A DNA stretch of 64,000 nt from an uncultured Paracoccaceae bacterium (GCA_947493335.1 CANLQO010000001.1:1426001-1490000), one strand, 5' to 3'; positions 16,515 to 25,814 are shown, counted from the stretch's first letter. Numbers and translations: made by a program. Notes: generated by a model from the letters alone, not told the origin.

Positions 16515-17542
16515 ACGTCCACGGCAACCGACGGGATGTCAGCAGGAGCACGGTCAAGCCATGCGGGGACCGGCAGGTCCTTGGACCGCAGGAAGTCCGG
16601 GTTCCAGACCTTGGACTGATAGCGCGTGCCATAGTCGCAAAGCACCGTCGCGATCGTGTGGCCCGGCCCCAATTCGCGCGCCAGCCGGATGGCGCCCGCG
16701 ATGTTGATCGCGGTGGACCCGCCCATGCAAAGCCCCTCATCCGCCAGAAGATCAAAGATCAGCGGCAGCGCCTCTTTGTCGGAAATCTTGAAGCTCATAT
16801 CCGGTGTGAAGCCTTCAAGGTTGGCGGTGATCCGCCCTTGCCCGATGCCTTCGGAGATGCTGTCGCCCACATCGGGGCTGTCGCCGTTGAAAAGCTTGTA
16901 AAGGCCAGAGCCGCCGGGATCAGACAGTGCCACCTTGACGCCCTTGGGCTGAAGCACCTCGGCCACACCGGCCAGCGTCCCGCCCGAACCACAGGCGCAG
17001 GTGAAACCGTCCAGCTTGCCACCCGTCTGGTCCCACAACTCCGGCCCGGTCGTCTCAATATGCGCCTGCCGGTTGGCGACGTTATCAAACTGGTTGGCCC
17101 AGATCGCGCCATTGGGTTCGGTCTTGGCCAGCGCCTCGGCCAGACGTTGAGAGTACTTCACGTAATTGTTGGGATTTGCGTAGGGCACGGCGGGCACCTG
17201 CACCAGCTCCGCCCCCGTCAGGCGGATCATTTCCTTTTTCTCTTCCGACTGGCTTTGCGGGATCACGATCACCGTCTTGAAACCCATCGAGGCCCCAACG
17301 AGCGACAGACCGATGCCCGTGTTGCCTGCGGTGCCTTCAACAATCGTGCCGCCCGGTTTCAGATCACCGCGCGCCACGGCGTCACGGATCATGAAGAGTG
17401 CGGCGCGGTCTTTGACCGACTGGCCGGGGTTGAGGAATTCAGCCTTGCCCAGAATGGTGCAGCCGGTCGCCTCTGACGCGGCGCGCAGCTTGATCAGGGG
17501 CGTGTTCCCAACGGCATCGGCGAGGTCGGATTTGATGTGCAT
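16511..17542 (-). CDS. cysK: Cysteine synthase A
   Basis: A 343-residue PLP-dependent O-acetylserine sulfhydrylase that makes cysteine from O-acetylserine and sulfide. The PLP lysine is Lys44 in NPGQSVKDRAA, and the phosphate-binding loop GTAGNTGIG and the substrate loop ACGSGGTLAG are present. ATG 17542 (MHIKSDL) is preferred over an ATG 24 bases upstream because AAAAGG sits at the right distance before it. It lies after trgB. In Rhodobacter sphaeroides cysK sits by trgAB and contributes to high-level tellurite resistance, which matches the order here. Confidence 0.93.
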   Translation of the reverse strand: MHIKSDLADAVGNTPLIKLRAASEATGCTILGKAEFLNPGQSVKDRAALFMIRDAVARGDLKPGGTIVEGTAGNTGIGLSLVGASMGFKTVIVIPQSQSEEKKEMIRLTGAELVQVPAVPYANPNNYVKYSQRLAEALAKTEPNGAIWANQFDNVANRQAHIETTGPELWDQTGGKLDGFTCACGSGGTLAGVAEVLQPKGVKVALSDPGGSGLYKLFNGDSPDVGDSISEGIGQGRITANLEGFTPDMSFKISDKEALPLIFDLLADEGLCMGGSTAINIAGAIRLARELGPGHTIATVLCDYGTRYQSKVWNPDFLRSKDLPVPAWLDRAPADIPSVAVDV

Positions 17543-17593
17543 GTGCAAGGCCTTTTGTTGTTGCATCCTGTCTAGGGGCCGTGCGGGGCGACT

Positions 17594-18709
17594 TCAAGCA
17601 CGCAAGCGGTCGCGGTTGAGCGCAAGCCAATAAAGCATCGTTAAAAGCGGGCCTGCGGTAATCTCGCCGCTGGTGGCAAGGTCCATGGCGCGGGCGAAGG
17701 GGATGGGATGCAGGCGCAAGTCTTCGTTTTCCGTGGCCAGCCCACCGGTGTAGCTGTGGCCATCCGCAAGCGTCGTCAGGCCCAGATAGCAGGAAAAGTA
17801 ATCGGTGGATGAACCGGGGCTGGGGTAGAAACTGGCAATATGCTCGAGCGTCATCCCGGTCAGCCCTGCCTCTTCCTCGGCCTCGCGCAGGGCCGCCTCT
17901 TGCGGCGTTTCGCCTGCATCAACCATGCCGGCCACAGGCTCAAGCGACCAAGGGTTCGGATCCCCCAGAAGTGCGGGCCCCATCCGGATTTGCTCCACCA
18001 GAAGTACACGATCCGAAACCGGGTCATAAGGCAGCACAAGGGCCGCATCGATACCGCGAAACACCTCGCGCGGCAGGCTGGCCGAGGTGGTGCCGTCAAA
18101 CTGGCGGTGTTTGATCTTTATGGGCTGCAGGCCGAAAAAACTGCCCTGCATCTGTCCCTTGTGCTCAATCTCGACATCGGCGGGCGCGTTGTCATATCGC
18201 AACGTCGCAGGCGCGGTCCGCCCGGTTTCCGCACGATAGGTGGCCCATGCGCGTTTCAGCGCCATGGGGTAAAACGCGCGCAGCTCTGCCGCCGTGGGCT
18301 GCGGATCGCGCCCGAAAAGCTCTTGCGCTGCTATGACTGCGGGTCGCCCGTGGTCACGGCTCCACCGTTCAAGGGACCATGCCCCCGCCCCGGCGGTCTG
18401 CCCCGCGGGCGGCAAGTAGACCTCGGCGGGGTGATCCGCGCCGTCAGAGGTCACAGTGACCGATGCGCGCGTGTAGTCCCACGCGGTTTCGTAGGTGTCA
18501 AAGCGGCGCAGCGCGTCGGGGGCCACGTCAAACAGGATCAATCCGGTCGCATTGCCACCGTCAACTGCGGCAATCGTCGGCACGATGTCGTCCTTGACCG
18601 GTGAGACAGCATAGCCCGGCAGCGTCGCTGTGGCGTGGGTGAAGGTACCACCGCCAACAGCCGCCAGCAGGTCAAAATCCCGCAGCGTTCCGTAGATAAA
18701 CAGGTTCAA
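17594..18709 (-). CDS. trgB: TrgB: GGCT-like domain fused to NUDIX hydrolase
   Basis: A 371-residue two-domain protein. The N-terminus (NLFIYGTLRD, residues 2-11) is a gamma-glutamylcyclotransferase/AIG2-like domain. The C-terminal half is an ADP-ribose-pyrophosphatase-type NUDIX domain with a complete Nudix box at residues 261-283 (G261, E267, REAEEEAG). The start is assigned to TTG 18709, which overlaps the trgA stop as TTGA; no ATG lies near and the domain begins at once. TrgB of Rhodobacter tellurite loci has this position next to trgA and cysK. Its physiological substrate is not established. Confidence 0.82.
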   Translation of the reverse strand: MNLFIYGTLRDFDLLAAVGGGTFTHATATLPGYAVSPVKDDIVPTIAAVDGGNATGLILFDVAPDALRRFDTYETAWDYTRASVTVTSDGADHPAEVYLPPAGQTAGAGAWSLERWSRDHGRPAVIAAQELFGRDPQPTAAELRAFYPMALKRAWATYRAETGRTAPATLRYDNAPADVEIEHKGQMQGSFFGLQPIKIKHRQFDGTTSASLPREVFRGIDAALVLPYDPVSDRVLLVEQIRMGPALLGDPNPWSLEPVAGMVDAGETPQEAALREAEEEAGLTGMTLEHIASFYPSPGSSTDYFSCYLGLTTLADGHSYTGGLATENEDLRLHPIPFARAMDLATSGEITAGPLLTMLYWLALNRDRLRA

Positions 18710-19146
18710 GGGAAGCGCTTGGCGTAGAATTCTGAAAAGAAAGCGGCGGCAATGGCGCCAACCACAAGGGCCACGCCCACGTCCTGCGTCCCAAGGTCCT
18801 GAATGTATTCCCACATCAACTGAAAGACGTCGATGACCGCCTCGATCGGGCCGTCATAGCTGCGGCGCATCGACTTTTGCAGCATATCCGCACTTGCGGT
18901 CAGAAACAGGATCCAGAAGGCCTGTGCCGCGACCCCGGTAAAGCCGTTGCCAACTGCGGCTGAATACCCTCGCCCCGCCCGCTTGCCCATGACGACCCAT
19001 CCCGCCCAGACGCCGGCAAGGATGCACAAAGGCCACCAGAAGCCCGGTAATCCGCCCTCGTCAAAAAGCGGTGCGGTCAGATAGGCGAGATAGGCCCCCA
19101 AAATCGCGAGCGCAAAGGCGGCGGTCAAACGTCCGGCTGTCGGCAT
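18706..19146 (-). CDS. trgA: TrgA-family membrane protein
   Basis: A 146-residue inner-membrane protein with four hydrophobic helices (about residues 5-27, 33-53, 66-88 and 120-140). It matches the TrgA family, named for the Rhodobacter sphaeroides tellurite resistance genes trgAB. It is the first gene of a minus-strand run trgA-trgB-cysK-mscS-alaX-membrane protein. The family assignment comes from memory of the sequence and from the trgB-cysK neighbours. Its mechanism is unknown. Confidence 0.82.
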   Translation of the reverse strand: MPTAGRLTAAFALAILGAYLAYLTAPLFDEGGLPGFWWPLCILAGVWAGWVVMGKRAGRGYSAAVGNGFTGVAAQAFWILFLTASADMLQKSMRRSYDGPIEAVIDVFQLMWEYIQDLGTQDVGVALVVGAIAAAFFSEFYAKRFP

Positions 19147-19184
19147 AGGTCTGCTCCCTCATGCAAACCGCCCGAAGGCCGCGT

Positions 19185-20393
19185 TTAGTGGGCCTTTGTG
19201 ACGGTGATCTGCGTTACGTCGCAGTTTCCGCTTTTAAAGGTGCTCGCGCAAGAGGTCAGGTAAAAGTTCCACATTTTGCGAAACCGGTCGTCAAACCCCA
19301 TGGCTGCGACCTGATCCCACTTGGCGTTGAAGACCTCGTGCCAGCGTCGCAGGGTCACGTCATAGGACTGGCCAAACTCGATCGACTTGGCGACCTTCAG
19401 CCCTGCGGTCTCAACCGCTTCGCGCAACTTGGTCGGACTGGGCAGCATCCCACCGGGAAAGATGTATTTCTGGATGAAATCGGGACCGCGTTTGTAGACG
19501 TCCCAGCGGTGATCGGCCACTGTGATGATCTGCAAGGTGGCGTTCTTGCCGGGCTTCAGGCGGTCACGCACGGTGTCAAAATAGACCGGCCAGTATTGCT
19601 CTCCTACGGCTTCGAACATTTCGATACTGGCGATGCCGTCATAGGTGCCCTTTTCGTCGCGGTAGTCCTGCAACTTGAAAGTCACCTGATCGGAAAGTCC
19701 TGCTTTTTCAATGCGGTCCACGGCGTACTTGAACTGTTCTTTGCTGATCGTCAGGCAGGTGACTTTCAGTCCGCGCTCTTTCGCGGCATATTCGGCAAAG
19801 CCGCCCCAGCCACACCCGATTTCCAGCACGTGATCGCCGGGTTGCGCGCCCATCTGATCCACCATCGAGGCGTATTTCTGTGTCTGCGCTTTTTCGAGGC
19901 TTTCTTGTCCGGTCTCAAACTTGGCCGATGAATAGGTCATCGAATCGTCGAGCCAAAGTCCGTAAAAGTCATTGCCCAGATCGTAGTGGTAACTGATGTT
20001 CTTTTTGGCTTGGCGTTTGGAGTTCGACTGCCACCAGAACCGCATGCGTTCCCAGAACCGCACAAGCCCCTGACCCGGAAAACCGTCGTACATATCCTCG
20101 GCCTCGTCGTGGACAAGGTCCATGAAGGCCTGCAGGTCGGGCGTGGTCCACCAGCCATCCAGATAGGCATCCGAGAACCCCAGATCGCCTTCGCGGATTG
20201 TGCGAGTGAAAAGATCGGGGTTGTGCACCTCAATCTCTGCCACATGTCCCGGTGCCGGGCCTTCGATGCGAAAGACGCGGCCATCGGCCAGTTTGATATC
20301 AAGGCGTCCGCGTTTCAGCCCGCCCAAACGGTTGAACACAGCCGAAAAGTAACGCGGGAGGTCCTTTTGCCCCTCGGTCGTCGTTAAGATCAT
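19185..20393 (-). CDS. cfa: Cyclopropane-fatty-acyl-phospholipid synthase
   Basis: A 402-residue SAM-dependent methyltransferase that adds a methylene group across double bonds of membrane phospholipid acyl chains. The family motif YHYDLGNDFY lies at residues 135-144, the SAM-binding loop EIGCGWGGFA at 191-200, and the bicarbonate-site region MFEAVGEQYW follows. AGGGAAAA precedes the ATG. It lies 39 bases upstream of trgA on the same strand, so it may share a promoter with the trg operon. Confidence 0.9.
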   Translation of the reverse strand: MILTTTEGQKDLPRYFSAVFNRLGGLKRGRLDIKLADGRVFRIEGPAPGHVAEIEVHNPDLFTRTIREGDLGFSDAYLDGWWTTPDLQAFMDLVHDEAEDMYDGFPGQGLVRFWERMRFWWQSNSKRQAKKNISYHYDLGNDFYGLWLDDSMTYSSAKFETGQESLEKAQTQKYASMVDQMGAQPGDHVLEIGCGWGGFAEYAAKERGLKVTCLTISKEQFKYAVDRIEKAGLSDQVTFKLQDYRDEKGTYDGIASIEMFEAVGEQYWPVYFDTVRDRLKPGKNATLQIITVADHRWDVYKRGPDFIQKYIFPGGMLPSPTKLREAVETAGLKVAKSIEFGQSYDVTLRRWHEVFNAKWDQVAAMGFDDRFRKMWNFYLTSCASTFKSGNCDVTQITVTKAH

Positions 20394-20595
20394 TGTTTTC
20401 CCTGTCGTCTTAAGTGGTCAGACGCGGGGATTATTCCCCCTGCCCCATATCATTAACCTTTGTTACGCCAAAGTCACGGTCGCAGATGTGTTTGCGTCCG
20501 CAAATGTGCCGGAGCACTGGATTTTTGCAACCGCGCGTGATGTAGACAACGCGGAGATGCCCCGCTGCCGGGGCAGAAAGACTGGGGAAGACACC

Positions 20596-21024
20596 ATGGG
20601 TTTGATGCGGATTTTTGGCGCATGTGCTGCGGCATTGGCACTTGCGGGCTGTGACGGGATTGCGATTGCAAATGCACCCGCCGATCAGATCGTGATCGAC
20701 ACGCCCACTGTACAGGCGCCCATGGCGATCACCGGGGTCACACCCCAGATGCTGCCGCAGGCCATCGTGACGGGCCCGGCGCTCGATCTCAACTGGACCG
20801 ACCGGTATCAGGCCAATGTGGCTTATGTGAACACCGGCGCGTTGCCGATCCCGGTCTATAGCGGCCCTGATGGTCAGGACGTGGTGGCGCGGCTGTCGCC
20901 CGGCAATGGCGGCGGCATTGATGCCTGCGCGGTCGAAGTTGACATGTGCTCTGTCGCCTTTGGTGCGCCCCTGCGCCGTGGCTGGGTGTTCATGGAGACC
21001 ATGGCACCGGCACCCGCAAGCTAA
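20596..21024 (+). CDS. SH3-like lipoprotein
   Basis: A 142-residue exported lipoprotein. The signal peptide ends in the lipobox LALAGC, so Cys19 would be lipidated. The mature part ends in a small beta-rich domain (residues about 85-135) that resembles bacterial SH3-like domains: VNTGALPIPVYSGPDG, then VVARLSPGNGG and GWVFMET. ATG 20596 with GGGGAAG upstream is chosen over earlier in-frame starts. The end overlaps the convergent photolyase gene by four bases. The role is probably in the cell envelope; no partner is visible. Confidence 0.75.
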   Translation: MGLMRIFGACAAALALAGCDGIAIANAPADQIVIDTPTVQAPMAITGVTPQMLPQAIVTGPALDLNWTDRYQANVAYVNTGALPIPVYSGPDGQDVVARLSPGNGGGIDACAVEVDMCSVAFGAPLRRGWVFMETMAPAPAS

Positions 21025-22442
21025 GCCTTTTCGCGATTGCTGTAAGCGTCAAGCGCCCGGGCGCGGCCTGCTTCGGGCGTGACAATCGGCTTTGGATAGC
21101 GGTCTTGTGCTGACAGGCCCCAGCGGCGCGGGATGGCGTCGAAATAACGAAGCGCAGTGGCCGACGGGTTGGCATAACCTTCGGCGATCCAGCGGCTGGC
21201 GTAGCTGTGATTTTTGTCGAACTTGTCAAGCTGCGTGACCGGGTTGAAGACCCGGAAGTAAGGCGTGGCATCCGGGCCGGACCCTGCTGACCATTGCCAA
21301 CCCATGGCATTGGAACAAGGGTCCCAGTCGATCAGGCAGTCGGCAAACCAATCCAGCCCGATTTGCCAATGCGTCATCAGGTGTTTGGTCAGATAAGAGG
21401 CCACGATCATCCGCCCGCGATTGTGCATCGTTCCGGTCACATACATCTCGCGCATGGCCGCATCGACAAAGGGAATGCCGGTGCGCCCCTGTTGCCAGGC
21501 CGCGACGTCAGGCGTCACGTCCCGGTTCCAGGGAAAGACGTCCCAATCGGGCTTCCAATTGGCGGTTGTGATATGCGGTGTGTGATGGGCGAGGTGATAG
21601 GCAAACTCGCGCCAGACCAGTTCCTTCAGAAATACCTCGGCATCGGCCTGCCCGGCGTGCAGCGCGGCCCAGCCCGCGTGCCAGCAGGTCAGCGGGCTGA
21701 TTTCGCCGTAGGTCAGGTTTTCCGAAAGCCGGGACGTGCCATCAACCGCTGGCAGGTCGCGGTTGGTCTGGTATTGGCTGACCTTGGTGGCGATGAAATC
21801 TGCCAGACGGGCGGCGGCGGCGGCCTCACCCACGGTGCAATGGGGCCGCAGAACATCGGCGCCACGCTGCATGGCAGCCGCCATGCGCCATTGGTCAAGT
21901 GTATCGCTGGGCGGCCATGTCGTGGGCGCGGGGATCGTGGCGGGGCTGGGCAAGGTGGCGGGCAAATCCGCGCCGCGCACGGATTTCCACATCGGGGTGA
22001 AGACCTTGTAAAATCCGCCCGTCTTGGTGGCGACCGTCCAGGGTTCAAAAAGGATGTGTCCGGGAAAGCTTTGCGCGGTGAGGCCAGCCGCCTTCAACGC
22101 AGCTTTCACGGCGGTGTCCCGTTCCTTGGACGCGGGATCATAAAGCCGCGACCAATAAACGGCCCCTGCCCCGGTTTCGGCGATCAGCGCCTGCAACGTG
22201 GACAATGCAGGCCCCTGCCGCAGGATCAACCGGCTGCGCGCTGCGCGCAGATCAGCGCCCAGACTTTCAACCGAGAGGCCAAGGCGGAAACGCGGGGCCG
22301 CACCATGCGCTTGGGACAGGTCATCGTCGATGAAGACCGGAATCACCGGGCGGCCTGTTGCGCAGGCAGCACTGAGGGCCGCGTGATCAGAGAGCCGCAG
22401 ATCGCGGCGGAACCACATCAGGATCGGAGATTGGTCGGTCAT
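21021..22442 (-). CDS. phrB: Deoxyribodipyrimidine photolyase
   Basis: A 473-residue cryptochrome/photolyase-family protein that repairs UV cyclobutane dimers using light. The N-terminal antenna domain starts ILMWFRRDLRLSDHAAL. The C-terminal FAD domain includes RGRMIVASYLTKHLMTHW and CSNAMGWQWSAGSG, typical of class I CPD photolyases. GAAAGG lies before ATG 22442, favouring it over an upstream in-frame ATG. Alternative members such as cryptochromes are less likely given the full catalytic-domain text. Confidence 0.9.
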   Translation of the reverse strand: MTDQSPILMWFRRDLRLSDHAALSAACATGRPVIPVFIDDDLSQAHGAAPRFRLGLSVESLGADLRAARSRLILRQGPALSTLQALIAETGAGAVYWSRLYDPASKERDTAVKAALKAAGLTAQSFPGHILFEPWTVATKTGGFYKVFTPMWKSVRGADLPATLPSPATIPAPTTWPPSDTLDQWRMAAAMQRGADVLRPHCTVGEAAAAARLADFIATKVSQYQTNRDLPAVDGTSRLSENLTYGEISPLTCWHAGWAALHAGQADAEVFLKELVWREFAYHLAHHTPHITTANWKPDWDVFPWNRDVTPDVAAWQQGRTGIPFVDAAMREMYVTGTMHNRGRMIVASYLTKHLMTHWQIGLDWFADCLIDWDPCSNAMGWQWSAGSGPDATPYFRVFNPVTQLDKFDKNHSYASRWIAEGYANPSATALRYFDAIPRRWGLSAQDRYPKPIVTPEAGRARALDAYSNREKA

Positions 22443-22527
22443 GTCGGGCCTTTCAACTTGGCACACCACATAGGGCGGGTAGCGGCGCGACAAGGGGCGA
22501 ATGTCAGGGAAATTTGCGGCCCCGGGA

Positions 22528-22577
22528 CTGAGGGGCCAGCCCCTCAGACACCCCGAAGTATTTTTGACCAGAAGAAG
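22528..22577. repeat. Rhodobacterales-type intergenic repeat
   Basis: A perfect hairpin CTGAGGGGC (22528-22536) / GCCCCTCAG (22539-22547) is followed by CCCCGAAGTATTTTTGACCA and then GAAGAAG. I recall near-identical hairpin plus AGTATTTTTG-CCAGAAGAAG elements scattered between genes in many Rhodobacterales genomes. It sits between the aminotransferase stop and the photolyase start, where the hairpin and T-run can also end transcription. Confidence 0.6.
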
Positions 22578-22583
22578 GGTGGA

Positions 22584-23798
22584 TCAGAGGATCTGATCGA
22601 GTGCTGCGATGGCCTGATCGACCTCGGCCTGTGTGGTGTAGTGGGTGAAGGACAGGCGCAAGACGCCCTGGTCTGGGTCAACGCCCATGGCGGTAAGCGG
22701 CCGCACAGCATAGAAATCACCACCGCCTGCCATCACGCCATGCGGGGCGAGCAATGCGGCGGTGGTTTCCGCGTGGGTTTGCAGCGCCAGCGCCACGGTG
22801 GGCGCGCGGCGTTGCGCATCGGTCGGACCGATCACACGGACAGAGTTCTTTGCGGCAACGTAGTCCAGAAGCGGTTGCAGCAGGTCCACCTCTGCGCTGC
22901 GCATCAGATTGTGGGCGTGCCGGGCGGCGGCAGCGCCAGCGGGACCGCCATGATGGGTTGATAGCGCCTCCATATAGTCGGCCATGCCCGCAGAGGCTGC
23001 GACCTGCGCGTGATCGGGCCCCGCGGGGGTGAAGCGTTTGTAGAGGCTGTCGGCGTTGAAGAAATGGCCCTGATTGGGCAGCGTCATACCAAAGTCGCGC
23101 CGGATGACCATGAGACCCTGATGCGGGCCATAGGTCTTGTAGGCCGAAAAAAGGTAAACGTCACAGCCAAGCGCGCCGACATCAGCAAAGCCATGCGGGG
23201 CGTAGGAGACGCCGTCAACACAGGTCCGCACGCCATGGTCCCGGGCGATTGCTGTGATGGCGGCCACATCGTTGATCGCGCCGACCACATTCGAGCAATG
23301 CGGAAAGCACAAGAGCTTTGCCCCATCCAGCAAGGCGGGCAAATTGGAGAGGTCCAATTCGCCGGTGTCAGGATCAATCTGCCATTCCCGCACCGTGATC
23401 CCCGCATCAGCCAGCCGCCGCCATGGGCCAGTGTTCGCCTCATGATCCTGATTGGTCACGACAATGGCATCACCGGGGGACAGCCAGTCGCGCACCGCCT
23501 GCGCCAGCACATAGGTGTTCTGCGTGGTCGATGGCCCAAAGCTGAGCTCGTCGGTGGCCACGCCCAGCATCGCGGCAAGGCGTGTGCGGGCCTCGTCCAT
23601 TTCGGCCCCGCCAAGTTCTGACGCGGCATAGGGCGCATAGGGCTGCACCTTGCGCTGGGTGTAAAAGCGGGTCAGCCGGTCGATGACCTGCTGGCAGGTG
23701 TAAGAGCCGCCAGCGTTTTCAAAGAACGACTGCCCAGCAAGGCTTGGCTCGGCAAAAGCGGGAAATTGGGCGCGCACCCATGCGGTATCAAGTGTCAT
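22584..23798 (-). CDS. Cysteine desulfurase-like aminotransferase
   Basis: A 404-residue class V PLP-dependent enzyme of the cysteine-desulfurase-like subfamily (VC1184 type). PLP lysine is Lys221 in SAYKTYGPHQG, the ring-stacking Asp195 is in CVDGVSYAPHG, and the N-terminus SFFENAGGSYTC matches the subfamily. It lacks IscS features such as a long active-site loop, so a role in Fe-S assembly should not be assumed; the substrate may be another amino acid. It is followed by the intergenic repeat and then photolyase on the same strand. Confidence 0.85.
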   Translation of the reverse strand: MTLDTAWVRAQFPAFAEPSLAGQSFFENAGGSYTCQQVIDRLTRFYTQRKVQPYAPYAASELGGAEMDEARTRLAAMLGVATDELSFGPSTTQNTYVLAQAVRDWLSPGDAIVVTNQDHEANTGPWRRLADAGITVREWQIDPDTGELDLSNLPALLDGAKLLCFPHCSNVVGAINDVAAITAIARDHGVRTCVDGVSYAPHGFADVGALGCDVYLFSAYKTYGPHQGLMVIRRDFGMTLPNQGHFFNADSLYKRFTPAGPDHAQVAASAGMADYMEALSTHHGGPAGAAAARHAHNLMRSAEVDLLQPLLDYVAAKNSVRVIGPTDAQRRAPTVALALQTHAETTAALLAPHGVMAGGGDFYAVRPLTAMGVDPDQGVLRLSFTHYTTQAEVDQAIAALDQIL

Positions 23799-23813
23799 GG
23801 CGCGACATTACGA

Positions 23814-23847
23814 CAAAGGCCCCGATGCGCAAGCACCGGGGCCTTTG
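23814..23847 (-). terminator. Hairpin terminator after first BCCT gene
   Basis: CAAAGGCCCCG (23814-23824) pairs perfectly with CGGGGCCTTTG (23837-23847), loop of 12 bases. It lies between the stop of the minus-strand BCCT gene and the start of the aminotransferase gene. The following T-run is short, so termination may be partial. Confidence 0.65.
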
Positions 23848-23866
23848 ATTTGGCATGAGCCGTTTT

Positions 23867-25543
23867 TTACTCGGCTGGTGTGCCGACCGGATCAACCGTG
23901 ACCGAGGCCACACCGGCGGCATTGCGGCGGCCATCGTTCCAGATCGCCTTGATCAATGCCAGACACATCAGCGCCATCACGATCGAGAATGGCAGCGCGC
24001 CAATCACCATCGCCGTCTGAATGGCACCCGTCCCGCCCGAGATCAGCAAGCCGCCGACCACGAGTGCCAAGGCTGCACCCCAGAAAAGGATATGCGGACG
24101 CGCCTTGGGGCCTTCGTCACCGGCCGCGTTGATCGTGTTCACGATCAGCACAGCGGAGTCAGCCGAGGTCACAAGGAAGGTCATCAGAAGGACAACGATC
24201 ATCACCGCCATCCCCCAGGCCAGCACATCGCTGATGGGCGACAGCATGAACTCTGTCATGGCAAAGATCTTGTCGCCGTTGGCGGCATCCAGGATCAGCC
24301 CATTGGCGTCGCCGTTGAGTTCAAGATCAATCGCAGTGCCACCGGCCCAAGCGAACCAGACAAAGCACATCAACGACGGAACGATCATCGCGCCCAAGAC
24401 AAATTCCCGGATGCTGCGCCCGCGCGAGATGCGGGCCAGGAACAGGCCGACGAAGGGTGCGAATGCGATCCACCACGCCCAATAGAACACCGGCCACCAG
24501 CCCTGCCATTGCGTCAGCAGGAAGGCCTCGGAGCCTTCGACACCATCAGAGCTGTAGACGTTGAAGCTCAGCCCCGGCAGCGCGATCAGGTAATCCCAGA
24601 TGCCGATGAAGAAGGCCGATGCGCCAAAGAACGTCGCACCGAAGATGATGAAAAAGCCCAAAAGGACAATCGACAGCACCATGTTGATGTTCGACAGCCA
24701 TTTGATGCCCTTGCCAACACCTGACAGCGCCGAGAGCGTCGAGGCTCCCATGATCACCAGCAGGGCGACCACAATGCCAAGCGTTGTGGCAGAGCCATCT
24801 TCCATCGCCAGACCGCCAATCCCGATCCGGGTCAGGCCAGCGACAAACTGCTCAACACCGAAGCCAAGCGTCTGGGCCACACCCAGGATAGTCGCAACCA
24901 CCGCCACGATGTCGATGATGTGACCGGGCATGCCCGACAGCGACTTGCCAAAAAGCGGCGTCAGCGACGACCGGATCGTCAGTGGCAGACCGCGGCGATA
25001 GCTGAAGAACGCCAGCGCCAGACCGGCAATCGCATAACAGGCCCAGGCACCAAGCCCCCAGTGCAGATAGGACCAGACATAGGCGGTACGCACATTGTCG
25101 GCGTCAAGGGCCGTGGTAATGCCCTGAATGACCGAAGGGTTGTTCTTGAAGTGGGCCACCGGTTCGGCCACGGCCCAGGTCAACATGCCGACACCGATAC
25201 CGGCACCAAACATCATCGAGAACCATGAAAAGTTGGAAAATTCCGGCTTTTCACCATCCGCCCCAAGGTTCAGGCGACCCGCAGCGGGCCAAAGCGCCAA
25301 ACCAATGCACACGATGACAAATGCGGCCACGACCCAGATATACCAGGCCGCAAAACTGGCCAGAATGGCAGTGTTCCAGGCGCCCAGTACATTCCCGGCC
25401 TGCGTCGGCCAAACGATACACCAGACCACCAGCACACTGATGATGATCTTACTCACAACGGTCACATTGACGCTGAAACCACGGTAGAAACCGGCCTCTG
25501 CAGTCTTGATCGGAAGATCCGATAATGGAGGTTGAATCGACAT
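23867..25543 (-). CDS. BCCT-family betaine/DMSP-type transporter 1
   Basis: A 558-residue sodium- or proton-coupled carrier of the betaine/carnitine/choline family, with twelve predicted membrane helices. The glycine-rich segment FGAGIGVGMLTWA (about residues 105-117) and the family signature region WWPVFYWAWWIAFAPF are present, as is the conserved RISRGRSIREFVLG loop. The C-terminal tail is short, so BetP-like osmosensing is unlikely. ATG 25543 has AGGGAA upstream. It is divergent from a second BCCT gene. Substrates in this family include glycine betaine, choline, carnitine and DMSP. Confidence 0.92.
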   Translation of the reverse strand: MSIQPPLSDLPIKTAEAGFYRGFSVNVTVVSKIIISVLVVWCIVWPTQAGNVLGAWNTAILASFAAWYIWVVAAFVIVCIGLALWPAAGRLNLGADGEKPEFSNFSWFSMMFGAGIGVGMLTWAVAEPVAHFKNNPSVIQGITTALDADNVRTAYVWSYLHWGLGAWACYAIAGLALAFFSYRRGLPLTIRSSLTPLFGKSLSGMPGHIIDIVAVVATILGVAQTLGFGVEQFVAGLTRIGIGGLAMEDGSATTLGIVVALLVIMGASTLSALSGVGKGIKWLSNINMVLSIVLLGFFIIFGATFFGASAFFIGIWDYLIALPGLSFNVYSSDGVEGSEAFLLTQWQGWWPVFYWAWWIAFAPFVGLFLARISRGRSIREFVLGAMIVPSLMCFVWFAWAGGTAIDLELNGDANGLILDAANGDKIFAMTEFMLSPISDVLAWGMAVMIVVLLMTFLVTSADSAVLIVNTINAAGDEGPKARPHILFWGAALALVVGGLLISGGTGAIQTAMVIGALPFSIVMALMCLALIKAIWNDGRRNAAGVASVTVDPVGTPAE

Positions 25544-25814
25544 GAAACGTTCCCTGTTGGCTATTGTTATTGCGCTCAAGCCTAAGAGGCTGACGCATTA
25601 AGACAAGTTAAAACTCGGATTCGGGCTGTGGGTGTCGCTGACGTGGGTGGCAGCGCGCCAAAGTGTCTCAAAAAATGACGCATCCGGAACATAAGACGGT
25701 TCAAAACGTCCGTTTAGCACAGGATTTGACACTACCCTGCCGCCACCGGCCACTGGACTGGCCGCAAGGGGCACATGCGATGCGCGCCCCTCCAAAATGA
25801 AAGGAACAGGGAAT

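Noticed and set aside
21294-22961. 555-codon open frame antisense to the photolyase and aminotransferase genes
   Set aside because: It spans two well-supported minus-strand genes and the repeat between them; low-complexity arginine/glycine text.
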